From positions 6,262,001 to 6,326,000 of the forward strand of contig JASGIS010000001.1 of assembly GCA_047601745.1 (NCBI GenBank): a stretch of DNA of 64,000 bases, written 5' to 3'. The notes beneath the pieces are model-generated. The model did no database searches. It had not been told where the DNA came from and saw only the letters and a list, made by a program, of their open reading frames with translations. The first letter of the stretch is position 1, and every line of letters begins with the position of its first letter. Positions 23,741 to 31,733 of the stretch are shown one piece after another. Made by a program: the position numbers and the translations under genes. Source of the stretch: JAKPAM01 sp047601745. GTDB taxonomy: Bacteria; Pseudomonadota; Gammaproteobacteria; Burkholderiales; Burkholderiaceae_E.

Positions 23741-25048
23741 ATGGCATCCCAGAACCTGCTCAGCGACAAGACGATCAAGGCGGCGGTCTCCAAGGCCATC
23801 GCCTCGGGCCAGCGCTCGACGCTGTCGGACGGCGCGGGCATGACGCTGCAGGTACAGCCCAGCGGTGCCGGCTGGTGGCGGCTGCGGTACTGGATCGGTG
23901 GCCGAGAGAACAGGCTGAGCCTGGGCACCTACCCCGCCGTCTCGCTCAAGGCGGCGCGCGAGAAGCGCGACGAAGCTCGAGGGTTGATCGCCGCCGGCAG
24001 CGACCCCAGCGAACACCGCAAAGCGGGCAAGGCCGATCGCGCCGCCAGGAAGCTGGCCGCCAAGCTGCAGGCCGACGGCAAGCCTCTGCCCGGCACGTTC
24101 GAAGCGGTCGCCCGAGACTGGCTGACGCGTGTCCATGTCCCGAAGGTCAGCGCCAACCACGCGGACCGGACGCGTCGGCGCCTCGAGCAGGATGTCTTTC
24201 CGTTCCTGGGCGCCCGCCCGGTCGGCGAGATCGAGCCTCCCGAGTTGCTGGCCTGCCTGCGACGGGTCGAAGACCGAGGCGCGATCGAAACCACGCACCG
24301 GATCAAGGATGCCTGCGGACAGGTGTTCCGGTACGCGATCGCCGCCGGCCTGGCCAAGCGCAACCCCGCGGCGGACCTCCGCGATGCACTCAAGCCCGTA
24401 CCGGTGCGCCATCTCGCAGCGATCGTCGACCCTGCGCAGGGCGGCCAACTGCTGCGCGACATCGCGGACTATCAGGGCCATCCGGTCACGCTGGCCGCGT
24501 TGCGCCTGTCGCCCCTGCTGCTGCTGCGACCGGGCGAACTGCGTCACCTCGAGTGGGTCTGGATCGATGAGGACGAGGCGATGCTGACGGTGCCCGCCAG
24601 CCTGATGAAGCGCACGAAGGAACAGAAGGCCAACGGCGTGCCGCATCTGGTGCCGCTCGCGCCGCAGGCGCTGGCGATCCTCGCCGAGCTTCATCCCCTT
24701 ACCGGCCGGGGCCGGTACCTGTTCCCCTCCCTGCTGACCGGCGAGCGCTGCATGAGCGAGAACACGGTGCGCGCAGCGCTGCGCCGGCTCGGCTACAGCA
24801 ATGACGAGATGACGGCGCATGGCTTTCGGGCGATGGCGCGCACGATGATCGCCGAGCGCTTGGGCATCGAGCCCGAGGTCATCGAGGCGCAGTTGGCTCA
24901 CGCGGTGCCGGACGCCCTGGGCAGGGCATACAACCGAACGCAGTTCCTCGAGCAGCGCCGCAAGATGATGGCGGCATGGGCGGACTATCTGGACGGCCTG
25001 CGCGATGGCGCACAGGTTCTTCCGATCAACACGGGAACGCGAGGATGA
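23741..25048 (+). CDS. tyrosine recombinase / P4-type integrase
   Basis: 435 residues. The N-terminal DUF4102-type arm-binding domain (about 5-95: LSDKTIKAA, WRLRYWIGGRENRLSLG) is followed by a SAM-like core domain and the catalytic domain: R263 (LLLRPGELRHLEW), H360-x-x-R363 (HGFRAMAR), H387 and the nucleophile Y397 (GRAYNRT). All catalytic residues are present, so the enzyme looks active. The ATG at 23741 begins at the family start MASQNLLSDK; the frame is open further upstream, but through the repeat region. It catalyses integration and excision at ssrA. Confidence 0.93.
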   Translation: MASQNLLSDKTIKAAVSKAIASGQRSTLSDGAGMTLQVQPSGAGWWRLRYWIGGRENRLSLGTYPAVSLKAAREKRDEARGLIAAGSDPSEHRKAGKADRAARKLAAKLQADGKPLPGTFEAVARDWLTRVHVPKVSANHADRTRRRLEQDVFPFLGARPVGEIEPPELLACLRRVEDRGAIETTHRIKDACGQVFRYAIAAGLAKRNPAADLRDALKPVPVRHLAAIVDPAQGGQLLRDIADYQGHPVTLAALRLSPLLLLRPGELRHLEWVWIDEDEAMLTVPASLMKRTKEQKANGVPHLVPLAPQALAILAELHPLTGRGRYLFPSLLTGERCMSENTVRAALRRLGYSNDEMTAHGFRAMARTMIAERLGIEPEVIEAQLAHAVPDALGRAYNRTQFLEQRRKMMAAWADYLDGLRDGAQVLPINTGTRG

Positions 25049-25058
25049 AAGGAACGTG

Positions 25059-25568
25059 ATGGATCGCCTTCTCGCCTTCTACCTCGGCAGCCACCCTGAT
25101 GATCGGGGGCGCATGCTGCGTGAGATCCTGGATCAGAACGACACCTGGTTCGAGCTGACCCACGATTTCATCCAGTGGCTGTTTCCGCTGCCCGAGGTCA
25201 GCCATGCCAATCCGCACGCGCCTTTACTGACTCGCGACGTGGCGACGCTATTTCGCACTGACGACATCTTGAAGCGGCATCTGACCGCCAGCTTCCTGAG
25301 GATGCTGCGCTTCTACGGCCTCGAGCGCCGCGACGGCCAGATCCAGCGGTCAAGCCAGTGGCCAACCCACAACGAATGGTTTCGCGAGGGCGGTCACAAC
25401 AATCTGCGGATCACGCGGATCCTGCGGTGTCTGACGCTCTGTGGCATGTCCGAAGACGCCAGGGCGCTGCTGAACTGCCTTGAACAACTGCGAGCCGAAG
25501 AGCCGGCCTGCGGCGTCGGCGATCGCGCATTCAGCTTCTGGAGGGCCGCAATCGTCACGAGGCTTTAG
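25059..25568 (+). CDS. opioid growth factor receptor-like (OGFr N-terminal domain) protein
   Basis: 169 residues. The OGFr conserved-region signature is clear: RLLAFYLGSHPDDRGRM, then ELTHDFIQWLFPLPEVSHAN and SFLRMLRFYGLE, ending with ITRILRCLTLCGM. Bacterial copies of this domain are known but have no assigned function. AAAGGAACGTG before the ATG at 25059 gives a good ribosome site, 10 bp after the integrase stop. The frame is open upstream inside int. There is no signal or membrane span. Being coupled to an integrase suggests element cargo. Confidence 0.8.
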   Translation: MDRLLAFYLGSHPDDRGRMLREILDQNDTWFELTHDFIQWLFPLPEVSHANPHAPLLTRDVATLFRTDDILKRHLTASFLRMLRFYGLERRDGQIQRSSQWPTHNEWFREGGHNNLRITRILRCLTLCGMSEDARALLNCLEQLRAEEPACGVGDRAFSFWRAAIVTRL

Positions 25569-25668
25569 TTCGTAACCGACCCGGCGGATCCGGGAAATCC
25601 GGGCGGGCCAGGAGGGTGCGGGAACACCAGCCAGGCCCTGACCATCATGATCTGTTTGGGAGATCACA

Positions 25669-26403
25669 ATGGCTGATGGCAAGTCTATCCGAGCCGACGG
25701 GCACGCTCGTGCCGCAGTTGGCGCTCTTGGCGGCGATAGCCGCCGTTCTCCGGCTCAACAACGCGACGCCGATGGCGAAGGGCCCGCCGCGTCAGCGCAG
25801 CCTTTCACCTTCACCGGTGACCGCGACCGGCCGCACATGTACGCCGTGATGCCGGGTGTCAGCGCGCATGACGCTCTGAACGAGGCGTCCGAGATGCTGG
25901 ACATGGCGATCTCCACGATCGGGCGATCGGCCCGAGACATGGGAGATAACCCCGAAATCCAGAACGTGCTGCGCCTGCACGGCTATTCGCTCGGCACGAT
26001 CAAGGCGCTGGTCGACACCGCGCTGTTTCAGCCGGCGACCAAGGCCGCGCCGACGGAGCCGACCGGAGGCCGGGAATCCTCCGACAAGGAGGTCAGAGAT
26101 CTGCGCAGAGCGGCCTACGACTCCGGATGGATGGCGGTGAATGTCCTTCGGCAGGTCGTCTCGATTGCGCTTCTCGCGCGTGGTTCCTTTGAAAACGCCC
26201 ACGATCGCGCGAGTCCTTCGCACGCTGGCCATGTAGCGTCCGCGCTAACCACGATCTTCGAGATTTCCTCGCAGTGTGCCGATTGCGTCGTCGGCGAAAT
26301 GGAGAGTGCCGGCATCGACATAGAAATCTGGGACGAGAGAAGAAGAGCGGACGCCGCCGCTGAAGCGCGTTCGATCCAGGCCGGGTGCAAGGAGGGTGCG
26401 TGA
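25669..26403 (+). CDS. DUF3077-like element protein
   Basis: 244 residues. PHMYAVMPGVSAHDALNEAS (about residues 56-75) resembles the DUF3077-type motif (F-x-V-x-PGv-x-x-x-x-AL-x-x-A-S-x-L-L) seen in small proteins beside mobile elements. The rest is predicted helical, with a Lys/Arg/Asp-rich C-terminus. GGGAGATCACA precedes the ATG. The stop overlaps the next small gene by one base (TGATG). Function unknown. Confidence 0.65.
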   Translation: MADGKSIRADGHARAAVGALGGDSRRSPAQQRDADGEGPAASAQPFTFTGDRDRPHMYAVMPGVSAHDALNEASEMLDMAISTIGRSARDMGDNPEIQNVLRLHGYSLGTIKALVDTALFQPATKAAPTEPTGGRESSDKEVRDLRRAAYDSGWMAVNVLRQVVSIALLARGSFENAHDRASPSHAGHVASALTTIFEISSQCADCVVGEMESAGIDIEIWDERRRADAAAEARSIQAGCKEGA

Positions 26404-26543
26404 TGGCCACGAAGAAACCCGAGGCACAGGCGATCGTCCTGCCGTCCATGAGCATCCAGAAGATCAGGCCGCGGCCAATCGGTGATGCACCGCCGACGAT
26501 GATTCCGCCGATAGAGGCACGGGGGGATGCTGGGGGTGCCTGA
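26403..26543 (+). CDS. small coupled protein, 46 residues
   Basis: The ATG shares one base with the upstream stop (TGATG) and the frame runs 46 codons to the TGA at 26541-26543, overlapping the following gene by 17 bases. The product is Pro/Ile/Lys-rich (IRPRPIGDAPPTMIPPIEA) with no recognised domain. The tight double overlap is the main argument that it is translated. Confidence 0.5.
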   Translation: MATKKPEAQAIVLPSMSIQKIRPRPIGDAPPTMIPPIEARGDAGGA

Positions 26544-26775
26544 CGCGGCATTCCCTCCTGTCGCGCTGACCGACGACGAACTCACGATGGTCACGGGCTA
26601 CCGCCGCCAGCGCGAGCAGGAGCGGTGGCTGATCGCCCATCGATGGGCCTACGTGATCAACGGCGCCGGACGCATCGTCGTCGGGCGCTGGTATACCGAT
26701 CACCGGCTGGCTGGCGTGCAGCCAGGCGAGCCCGTCGATCCGGGTGGGAGCGTCGATCTGACAAGGGTTCGCTGA
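26527..26775 (+). CDS. DUF4224-like phage-associated protein
   Basis: 82 residues. LTDDELTMVTGYRRQREQER followed by W-L-I, then INGAGRIVVGRWYTDHRL, follows the DUF4224 pattern (LTxxELxxLTGxxRxxxQxxWL then an R-P-x-V region). Such small proteins usually sit beside integrases in phage-like elements and may be excisionase-like, but the role is unproven. It overlaps the upstream 46-residue gene. A second DUF4224 gene lies at the other end of the element on the opposite strand. Confidence 0.7.
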   Translation: MLGVPDAAFPPVALTDDELTMVTGYRRQREQERWLIAHRWAYVINGAGRIVVGRWYTDHRLAGVQPGEPVDPGGSVDLTRVR

Positions 26776-26813
26776 GCTGCAGCCCTGAACGCGCCATGCG
26801 GTAGCATCGACTT

Positions 26814-26870
26814 CGCTGCGCCTATCCCGACGGGGAGAAAGCCGGGTTCCCTTGCCCGGTTGGCGCAGCG
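26814..26870 (+). ncRNA. C4-like antisense RNA (three-way junction)
   Basis: A 9-bp outer stem, CGCTGCGCC (26814-26822) with GGCGCAGCG (26862-26870), encloses two hairpins: TCCC-GACG-GGGA (26825-26836) and CCGGG-TTCCCTTG-CCCGG (26842-26859). This is the layout of phage C4 antisense RNAs (P1/P7 type). The second loop contains CCCTTG and TCCCTT, the exact reverse complements of CAAGGG (26877-26882) and AAGGGA (26890-26895), the latter being the Shine-Dalgarno of the gene starting at 26901. It probably represses that gene in cis or trans. The structure is plain; the family name is inferred from layout. Confidence 0.65.
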
Positions 26871-26900
26871 CCTCAACAAGGGCCGCGTGAAGGGACGCGC

Positions 26901-27803
26901 ATGCAAGAGAACGACAACCGAGACAATGAATCGCAGGAGCGGGGACTGATTGGCGGCGGGGCAAAATTCGAACTGGATCTTGACGACCCCCTTGAAGCTG
27001 ACACCCTCGATTTCCTGCAACTCCCCGAGTTCGGCGCTAACCACTACAGCCTAAGCGATGCCGCGTTGCTGATCGCCATCGATCAGCAAGCCGGTGATGA
27101 CTTGTCAGCCGTCGACGAACCCGAGTTCAGAAAACGAATCGGATCCGAGCAGGAAAAGTACCTCGCGGCGTTGCGTACCTGGGTCGCCTCTGGCGCATTA
27201 GAAGTCATCATTCTTGGCCGCGATCTGACCGATGCTTCCCCGCTCCCCGAACGGACTTATGTTTCGCTGTCGGCGCTGGATCGCTGGCTCGACCAGAGCA
27301 TGCTCCACCGCGGCAGCTACTTGAACTCGATCTTGGAAGATTCCCACCGAAACGAGTCAGAGGCAGCATGGGATGCGGCCCGTGCAGCGGCTGCAGAACG
27401 GCTCACCTTTCGCCATCCAGCCCCCCAACATGACGATCAGGAACCAGCACTGATCGGCGCCGATTCCGAACAGTTCTACCATGCCTATATGGCAAAGAGC
27501 GAGGACCTCCGAGTTGCGAAGGCTCGCATCCGGCACCTGGAGCACGTGCAATTCACGCGATCTGGTGCTCCAGGACGCATTGGTAGCGATACCAAGAGAC
27601 GTTCATCGATGTACAAGATCCTCCTCGCCCTGTGCTCGCTGGCGGGGATCGGACCGACGGATCGGCAGACGGCGGGCGTCGTGGAGAGAAAGCTCGAGGA
27701 ACTCGGGCTTCACCTCGACGACGATACGATCCGCCGCCACCTGCGAGAGGCCGCCGAGATCGAACCCGAGAACTTGGCTGCTCCCCGACGAAAGCCGAAT
27801 TGA
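26901..27803 (+). CDS. hypothetical protein under C4-like RNA control
   Basis: 300 residues, acidic at the N-terminus (ELDLDDPLEADTLDFLQLPE), with a region YSLSDAALLIAIDQQAG resembling a helical DNA-binding start, RTYVSLSALDRWLDQ, and a C-terminal stretch MYKILLALCSLAGIGPTDRQ then LDDDTIRRHLREA that looks like a winged or small helical domain. I do not recognise a named family. Its ribosome site AAGGGA is complementary to the loop of the RNA element just upstream. In P1/P7 the C4 target governs an antirepressor; a similar switch role is only an analogy. Confidence 0.75.
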   Translation: MQENDNRDNESQERGLIGGGAKFELDLDDPLEADTLDFLQLPEFGANHYSLSDAALLIAIDQQAGDDLSAVDEPEFRKRIGSEQEKYLAALRTWVASGALEVIILGRDLTDASPLPERTYVSLSALDRWLDQSMLHRGSYLNSILEDSHRNESEAAWDAARAAAAERLTFRHPAPQHDDQEPALIGADSEQFYHAYMAKSEDLRVAKARIRHLEHVQFTRSGAPGRIGSDTKRRSSMYKILLALCSLAGIGPTDRQTAGVVERKLEELGLHLDDDTIRRHLREAAEIEPENLAAPRRKPN

Positions 27804-27888
27804 TGCGCTGAAAGCCGAATTCGGCCATTCGCGGCCCATCCGCTGGCCTACTTGCCGTGCTTTCACAACGGCTCGTAAGGACTCGACG

Positions 27889-28230
27889 ATGGCAGCCAAA
27901 GCCGATTTCCCTGCAGTACCTCCATCTCTGAGTGATGTAGCCCTGATCGACGGGCGCGCCTGCGCCGCGGCGTCCGGCGTCGGGATGACGAAGTGGAACG
28001 ACCTCGTCGCCAGAGGGCTCGCGCCGCAACCGGTCATCCGACGGCCCAGATTCACCCGCTGGCAAGCCGGCCAGGTCCGCCAGTGGCTGATTGACCAAGC
28101 CAGCAACAGCACGGCCTTCGCGAGCACCGCGTGCGAGCCGAATGAGATGGCCAACGTCCTGGCCAGCGCTACGGCAGCCTCTCCCGCCGAAGGCGCCAAG
28201 CCGGCCAAACCGCGAGCCGCCAGCCAATGA
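27889..28230 (+). CDS. AlpA-like helix-turn-helix regulator
   Basis: 113 residues. LIDGRACAAASGVGMTKWND, then LVARGLAPQPVIRRPRFTRW and VRQWLID, form the compact MerR/AlpA-type winged helix used by phage and island excisionase regulators. A Ser/Ala-rich tail follows. TAAGGA is 7 bases before the ATG. It heads a series of overlapping genes that continues through the replication genes, so it probably controls them or acts as the directionality factor. Confidence 0.75.
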   Translation: MAAKADFPAVPPSLSDVALIDGRACAAASGVGMTKWNDLVARGLAPQPVIRRPRFTRWQAGQVRQWLIDQASNSTAFASTACEPNEMANVLASATAASPAEGAKPAKPRAASQ

Positions 28231-28487
28231 CCCGCGCCACCAGGCCGGCGAACCCGATCGCGGATCTCCTCGAGGGCGAGCGCGACGCCACCAAGGCGCT
28301 GGCGCAGATCGCCAGCGGCGCCGCCGCCCCAGACCTGCTCTTACACGCGATCGCCGCTGTGCTGGCGTCCGACGGAGTCTTGGCGCCGCCTACGACGCGC
28401 CTGCGCGGCTTCGCGCGACGGCTTCAGAAGGCGCTCGAGCAGTCGGCTCCGATGCCGATGTCGGGTCGGCAGGAGGCATCCGCGTGA
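28227..28487 (+). CDS. hypothetical protein, 86 residues
   Basis: It overlaps the AlpA-like gene by ATGA (28227-28230). The product is helical: IADLLEGERDATKALAQIAS, an Ala-rich hydrophobic helix, and RLRGFARRLQKALEQ. No known family. Its position in the coupled chain before primase suggests an accessory replication or partner protein. Confidence 0.6.
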   Translation: MTRATRPANPIADLLEGERDATKALAQIASGAAAPDLLLHAIAAVLASDGVLAPPTTRLRGFARRLQKALEQSAPMPMSGRQEASA

Positions 28488-28654
28488 TCGGCCCGACGCT
28501 CGAACTCGACACGCCCGAGCGCCGCGCGCTGGCCTGCCAGTTGGCGAGTGTGGCCGAGGGAATCGGCGCTCCCGGGAATGGCCAATTGCGCGCCGCAACC
28601 GAGCTGCGCGGCCCCAAGACGATCGCAGCGACCCAACGGAAGAGCGCACACTGA
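28484..28654 (+). CDS. small protein, 56 residues (GTG start)
   Basis: A GTG at 28484 overlaps the upstream stop (GTGA), with AGGAGG 7 bases before it, and the stop overlaps the primase ATG (TGATG). LELDTPERRALACQLASVAE is amphipathic. Coupling on both sides makes translation likely. Function unknown. Confidence 0.6.
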   Translation: MIGPTLELDTPERRALACQLASVAEGIGAPGNGQLRAATELRGPKTIAATQRKSAH

Positions 28655-29613
28655 TGGCCGACAGCATCGATCGCGACTGCTTGCCCTCGATCAGCGACTA
28701 CCTCGCCAGCCGCGGCATCGCCGTGAAAGGCCGCGGACGTCAGCGGCGCGCCGACTGTCCGCTTGCCGATCATGGTCATCGATTCGGGTTCTCGATCAAC
28801 GAGGAGCAAGGCCTCTGGCATTGCTTCGCCTGCGACGCCGGCGATGACGTGATCAACCTGCACATGCGCTTGACCGGCGCGGGCTTTCTCGACGCCGCTC
28901 GTGAACTGGGTGCGCTGCAGGACGACGATAGTCCAGCGGCCCGCGTACAGCCCCGCCGGCGGCCGATCGCGCCGGTGTCCGAGGATCAGGCCGCCCAGCG
29001 CCGCAAACGCGCCCGGGCGGCCGAGATCTGGCGCGCGGCGCTGCCGATCGCGCCGGACTCGATCGCCGCTGCCTACTTGCTCGGCCGTGGCTGCTGCCTG
29101 CCGCCGGCCGCCGGCGACTTGCGGTGGCTGCCCGATCTGCGACTGTTCGGGTTTTCGGGGGTGGCGATCGTCGGACGGGTTAGCGCCGCTGCATGCGGCC
29201 GGCATGGCCAGGGATTGCATTTGACCTGGCTCGAGCGGGCCGGCGATCGTTGGCGGCGCACCGAACGGCGGTACCTCGGCAAGAAGGCTGGCGGTGTGGT
29301 GCGGCTCTGGCCGGACGACTGCGTCTCGCTTGGCCTGGCCGTCGCTGAGGGCGTCGAAACGGCGCTGGCGGCCGCGCGCATGGGGGCACCCGCCTGGGCA
29401 TCCATGGACGCCGGCAACCTGGCCGCGTTCCCGGTATTGGCTGGCGTCGAGACGCTGACTATCTTCGCGGACCGCGACGAGTCAGGCACAGGCCAGGACG
29501 CTGCGGCCGACGTCGCCGAGCGGTGGCTGGCGGCAGGCCGCGAGGTCACCATCTTCGCGTCGACGCAGATCGGCCGCGACATCGCAGACGAGGCTGCGCA
29601 ATGGGCGGCATGA
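28654..29613 (+). CDS. phage/plasmid primase with CHC2 zinc finger and Toprim domain
   Basis: 319 residues. The zinc finger uses C35, H40, C57 and C60 (DCPLADHGH, WHCFAC). The Toprim core has the glutamate in VAEGVETALA (E232) and the DxD in IFADRDESG (D273, D275). It is shorter than DnaG and lacks a helicase-binding domain, as in primases of autonomously replicating elements. It would synthesise RNA primers for the element. It overlaps the RepA gene downstream (ATGA), so the two are made together. Confidence 0.9.
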   Translation: MADSIDRDCLPSISDYLASRGIAVKGRGRQRRADCPLADHGHRFGFSINEEQGLWHCFACDAGDDVINLHMRLTGAGFLDAARELGALQDDDSPAARVQPRRRPIAPVSEDQAAQRRKRARAAEIWRAALPIAPDSIAAAYLLGRGCCLPPAAGDLRWLPDLRLFGFSGVAIVGRVSAAACGRHGQGLHLTWLERAGDRWRRTERRYLGKKAGGVVRLWPDDCVSLGLAVAEGVETALAAARMGAPAWASMDAGNLAAFPVLAGVETLTIFADRDESGTGQDAAADVAERWLAAGREVTIFASTQIGRDIADEAAQWAA

Positions 29614-30866
29614 ACGGCGTGATGCAGTTTGATCGGGAGACGATGCGCCGCGAAGGACGTGCGGCCAGACCCGCAAGACCGCCCTGGCAGCCCCGGTCAA
29701 CCGCGAACGCTGAGAACGGCGGCGGGCCGGCAAGCCGAGCGCTTCCAGCAATGCTCGACCTTGCCGCCCTGAGCCGCACCGAGCCGCGTCCTCCGGGCTT
29801 CATCGTCGACGAGTTGCTGCCGCGCGGATATGCGACGCTCTTCTCGGGCGATGGCGGCACCGGCAAGTCGGCGCTCGCGCTCTATCTGGCCGTGTGCGTC
29901 GCGCTCGGCCGGCCGGTGTGGGGGCAGTCCTCGCATCAGGCACCGGTCATGTACTTGAGCTTCGAGGACCGGGACGACGTGTGCCACTGGCGCCTGTCGC
30001 ACATCTGCCGCCACCTGGGCGTGTCGATCGCTGACCTGCACGGCCATCTGCACCTGCTCGACGGCGTTGACGCGGATGCCACGATGTTCACGTTCAGCGG
30101 CCATGAAGGCCCGCGCATCACGCCGCTGCACGCATGGGTTCAGGATCAGATCGAATCGACACGGTCGAAGCTGCTGGTGGTCGACGGCGTCGCCGACGTC
30201 AACGCCGGCGGCGAAATCGACCGGGCCGCGGTCAAGCAATTCGTGCGCTCCATGTCGCGGCTGACCGGGCCCGATGGCGCTGTTCTGCTGATCGGCCACG
30301 TGGATAAGTCGGCCGCGCGCGAGAGCACAACGCGCCAGGGATATAGCGGCTCAACGTCTTGGAACAACTCGGTACGGGCGCGATGGTATCTACGCAATGC
30401 GACCGAGCCCGATGATGATGGCGCGCCGGTGCGCGTACCCGGCAAGCTCGTGCTCGAGATCCAGAAATCGAACCTCGGGCCGGCGGGGAAGGCGTTCCAA
30501 TTCCAATGGGCGGACGAGGCGCGGATGTTCGTGCCGGTCGAGGCCGATCAGGCGCCCGTTGCGACGTTGCAAGCAGCTCGCGAAGGGGCAACGCACGACT
30601 GGATCGTTCAAGCCTGCGACACGGCTTGGAACGATGAAGATCCGGTCCCCGCTGCGTCGGCCGGAGGTCGGCCGTACTGGAAGGCCATCCAGGCGCGCGC
30701 CGATTGCCCAGGCGAGCTCAAGGGCATGGCCGGCGCCCAGCGCGTCAAGAACTTCGTCGAGCACCTGCGAGCGGATCGGCGCCTCGTGGTGATGTCGGTG
30801 AAGCGCCGCAACGGAAAGTGGACCGACTATCTGGCGTCACCCAATGCCGCTGGTTCGGTCGAATAA
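29610..30866 (+). CDS. repA: RepA-like hexameric helicase / AAA-type ATPase
   Basis: 418 residues. Walker A GDGGTGKS is at residues 80-87, Walker B LLVVD at 188-192, and a sensor-like LLIGHVDKSA follows at about 226-235, matching the AAA_25 / RSF1010 RepA-type RecA-fold helicases. A C-terminal winged region (AQRVKNFVEHLRADRRLVV) is typical of phage relatives. The start at 29610 is chosen for the ATGA overlap with primase; an in-frame ATG at 29601 is also possible. It presumably unwinds an origin, for which a candidate lies just downstream. Confidence 0.85.
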   Translation: MNGVMQFDRETMRREGRAARPARPPWQPRSTANAENGGGPASRALPAMLDLAALSRTEPRPPGFIVDELLPRGYATLFSGDGGTGKSALALYLAVCVALGRPVWGQSSHQAPVMYLSFEDRDDVCHWRLSHICRHLGVSIADLHGHLHLLDGVDADATMFTFSGHEGPRITPLHAWVQDQIESTRSKLLVVDGVADVNAGGEIDRAAVKQFVRSMSRLTGPDGAVLLIGHVDKSAARESTTRQGYSGSTSWNNSVRARWYLRNATEPDDDGAPVRVPGKLVLEIQKSNLGPAGKAFQFQWADEARMFVPVEADQAPVATLQAAREGATHDWIVQACDTAWNDEDPVPAASAGGRPYWKAIQARADCPGELKGMAGAQRVKNFVEHLRADRRLVVMSVKRRNGKWTDYLASPNAAGSVE

Positions 30867-30867
30867 C

Positions 30868-31023
30868 GGGTGCACCGCCATGAAGAACCGCACCCGATTC
30901 ACCCCCCAAAACCCTCTCCCTCTCTCCCCCCCTATAACCCCCCCTTGGATTGGGTGCAGGGGCCTGAAGGCCTGCACCCATCCGCACCTGATGCCATCGT
31001 GTCATTGGGTGCAATGGGGTGCA
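30868..31023. other. candidate replication origin (iteron-like repeats and pyrimidine tract)
   Basis: The 7-mer GGGTGCA occurs five times in 156 bp: plus-strand copies at 30868, 30952, 31007 and 31017 and an inverted copy at 30973-30979. The 30952 and 30973 copies form a hairpin (GGGTGCAGG to CCTGCACCC). Between copies, 30900-30947 is an almost pure pyrimidine tract. The two last copies are 10 bp apart, one helical turn. It lies directly after the primase-helicase pair, as expected for an origin they act on. Confidence 0.55.
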
Positions 31024-31047
31024 TTGAGCGCATCGGAGCGCCAGGAC

Positions 31048-31326
31048 ATGACCAGCGAGATCATCACCGACCTGTGGTGCGTCGGCCGCGACACGGTCTA
31101 CGCCGGCCCGATGGAGCCGATGGCCGACGTCATCCGCCGCTTCGGGCCCAGCGTGCGCCCGGCGCGCCAATGCCGCATCTGCATTCACCTGCACCGGCCA
31201 GGCCTGTCGGACGGCTACTGCGGTCGCCGCGAGGATCTGCCGCCGGCCTACGGCGTCACCCATCGCCTGCGCCATCTGCCGCCTGACCTTGGCGCCAACT
31301 GCGGCGAATGGAGTGCGCAACCGTGA
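31048..31326 (+). CDS. hypothetical protein with possible zinc-binding cysteines
   Basis: 92 residues. The central segment ARQCRICIHLHRPGLSDGYC has a CxxC pair followed by His residues and a further Cys, suggesting a small metal site. It is preceded by TSEIITDLWCVGRDTVY. No family is recognised. The stop overlaps the SSB GTG start (GTGA). It lies downstream of the iteron-like region, so it may take part in replication, but this is inference. Confidence 0.6.
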   Translation: MTSEIITDLWCVGRDTVYAGPMEPMADVIRRFGPSVRPARQCRICIHLHRPGLSDGYCGRREDLPPAYGVTHRLRHLPPDLGANCGEWSAQP

Positions 31327-31733
31327 TCAGCGCCTTGATCCTGGGCGAATTGATCGCCGACCCCGTCCAACGCACCAGCAGCGCCGGACGCATTTTCGCC
31401 ACAGCCACCGTGCGGACTGGCGCAGGCGGTGAGTCGATCCTGGTCGGTGTGTCGACGTTCAGCGAATCGGCCGCGGCCAAGCTGCTCGAGCTGCGCAAGG
31501 GCGACTCCCTGGCGGCCACCGGCCCGTTCGAGTCCAATCGCTGGACCGACCGCGACGGCAACGAGCGCCAGGGCTGGCGGCTGACGGCATCGCAGATCCT
31601 GACGACCTACGAGGCTGGCAAGCGTCGCAACAAGGCCGCCGAGCTCGACCGCCAAACCGATGACAAGCACGGCAATCGGCGCGCCGGCCAGCCCGAGAGC
31701 TTCGGTCCTGACGCCGGCAGCCTCGACTTCTGA
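31323..31733 (+). CDS. ssb: single-stranded DNA-binding protein
   Basis: 136 residues from a GTG at 31323 that overlaps the previous stop. The OB-fold pattern is short but clear: LILGELIADPVQRTSSAGR, FATATVRT, VGVSTFSESAAAKLLELRKG, LAATGPFESNRW and the WRLTASQIL end strand. The disordered tail ends DAGSLDF; the acidic DF end resembles the SSB interaction tip. It would protect single-stranded DNA during the element's own replication. Confidence 0.8.
   Translation: MISALILGELIADPVQRTSSAGRIFATATVRTGAGGESILVGVSTFSESAAAKLLELRKGDSLAATGPFESNRWTDRDGNERQGWRLTASQILTTYEAGKRRNKAAELDRQTDDKHGNRRAGQPESFGPDAGSLDF

Noticed and set aside
30880..31047. An ATG at 30880 that would extend the Cys/His protein upstream by 56 codons
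   Set aside because: The extension would translate the pyrimidine tract and repeat region into a Pro/Leu-rich low-complexity stretch; the ATG at 31048 is the more natural start.
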